From contig SDVU01000160.1 of NCBI GenBank assembly GCA_016256075.1, positions 1 to 18,926 on the forward strand: 18,926 nucleotides of DNA, in the 5' to 3' direction. The stretch's first letter is position 1. The number at the start of each line of letters is the position of its first letter. The DNA is from Dictyocoela muelleri (lineage: Eukaryota > Microsporidia). Below are positions 18,453 through 18,926 of the stretch, one piece after another. The translations under genes were made by a program, and so were the position numbers. The notes under the pieces were generated by a model. It ran no database searches. It was not told the DNA's origin and saw only the letters and a list, made by a program, of their open reading frames with translations.

Positions 18453-18926
18453 TCAAATCAAAACACTTTTTGGATTACACATATCTCCTTCAAAAATCAG
18501 ACCTTTCTCTTGATAGTAAAAAATTAAGTTTTTCCAAATATCACATTTTAAAAAAGTTTTTGGATTTCCTATCAGAACTAAACCATACTTAGCTCTAGTA
18601 AGCATAACATTAAGACGTCTCTTATCCGATAGAAATCCGATTTTATGATTATCATTTGACCTTACGAGTGAAACAATAATATAATCCTTTTCTTTACCTT
18701 GAAAAGAATCGACACTTGCAACTTCAATCTTTGAATTATCATTTTTAAATTTTATATTTAGACGTTCAGTTATATTTAATCTTTGTGCATTATATGGTGT
18801 TATAATTCCAATATTTTCAGGTAATGTACCTAAATTAAGCAAAATATCAACTATTTGCAGAACAAAATCTGTTTCAGATTGATTTAAAAATGATATTCCC
18901 GAAGAACCAACCTGTTCTTGACCGTA
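18453..18926 (-). CDS. UPF1: UPF1-type RNA helicase, C-terminal part (5' end outside window)
   Basis: The frame is open to the right edge, so 158 C-terminal codons are seen. UPF1 (NAM7) is the ATP-dependent SF1 RNA helicase that drives nonsense-mediated mRNA decay in the cytoplasm. The order is diagnostic: GQEQVGSSGISFLNQSE, IGIITPYNAQR (motif IV region), EVASVDSFQGKEKDYIIVSL (motif V) and LSDKRRLNVMLTRAKYG (motif VI, with the arginines that contact ATP), then the conserved tail with WKNLIFYYQEKGLIFEG. It ends soon after this, without the long Ser/Gln-rich tail of animal UPF1, as in yeast and other compact forms. No breaks are visible and it looks functional. The next element to its left is SINE copy 2, 64 bp from the stop. 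Confidence 0.95.
   Translation of the reverse strand, partial: YGQEQVGSSGISFLNQSETDFVLQIVDILLNLGTLPENIGIITPYNAQRLNITERLNIKFKNDNSKIEVASVDSFQGKEKDYIIVSLVRSNDNHKIGFLSDKRRLNVMLTRAKYGLVLIGNPKTFLKCDIWKNLIFYYQEKGLIFEGDMCNPKSVLI

Noticed and set aside
18840-18842. Start of the UPF1 gene at a TTG
   Set aside because: The frame stays open to the right edge and the upstream residues match UPF1, so the real start lies outside the window.

Overview
This is an extremely AT-rich, intron-poor eukaryotic contig that looks microsporidian. The clues are a compact single-exon UPF1 gene, a short-spaced acidic RhoGAP-like gene with CCC directly before its ATG, and the mix of Merlin/IS1016 (ISXO2-like), MULE, IS630/Tc1-like and Ty3-like debris typical of the larger, repeat-laden microsporidian genomes. 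The genus cannot be fixed from this window. Only the last 4 kb holds host genes; the rest is layered transposon wreckage.

Layout. 129-1127: decayed MULE transposase (+). 1128-2586: mostly unexplained, with one small hairpin and one unrecognised short ORF. 2587-2681: five 19-bp tandem repeats. 2682-6949: an old, broken Ty3/gypsy-like LTR element with 284/289-bp LTRs and a 4-bp ATAT target duplication. 6950-7790: A/T minisatellite split by a tRNA-headed SINE-like element (7095-7559, minus) with a 14-bp target duplication. 8230-13870: a long A/T palindrome whose right arm has taken two insertions. One is an 803-bp inverted-repeat element (8809-9611, 8-bp duplication). The other is a 4.1-kb IS630/Tc1-like transposon (9723-13822, TA duplication), which itself carries two independent Merlin elements (10286-11907 and 12627-13607). 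13892-13958: a third tRNA-like stretch.

14912-16941: a host gene for an acidic protein ending in a RhoGAP-like domain without a visible arginine finger, its frame broken once in a homopolymer. 16973-17480: a near-perfect hairpin and A/T repeats. 17490-18388: a second SINE copy, in the opposite orientation to the first, interrupted by a 446-bp TA-flanked MITE (17699-18144). 18453-18926: the C-terminus of UPF1 (NAM7), running off the right edge.

The order of events can be read from the nesting. The palindrome is oldest, then the IS630-like element, then the two Merlins. Removing Merlin A re-joins the IS630-like catalytic core at its VIDN motif. The two host genes lie on the minus strand with no sign of shared function. 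The most unusual finds are the Merlin transposase remnant bracketed by two large hairpins, the IS630-like ends built from eight plus eight 22-bp repeats, and a SINE family with clear pol III boxes.
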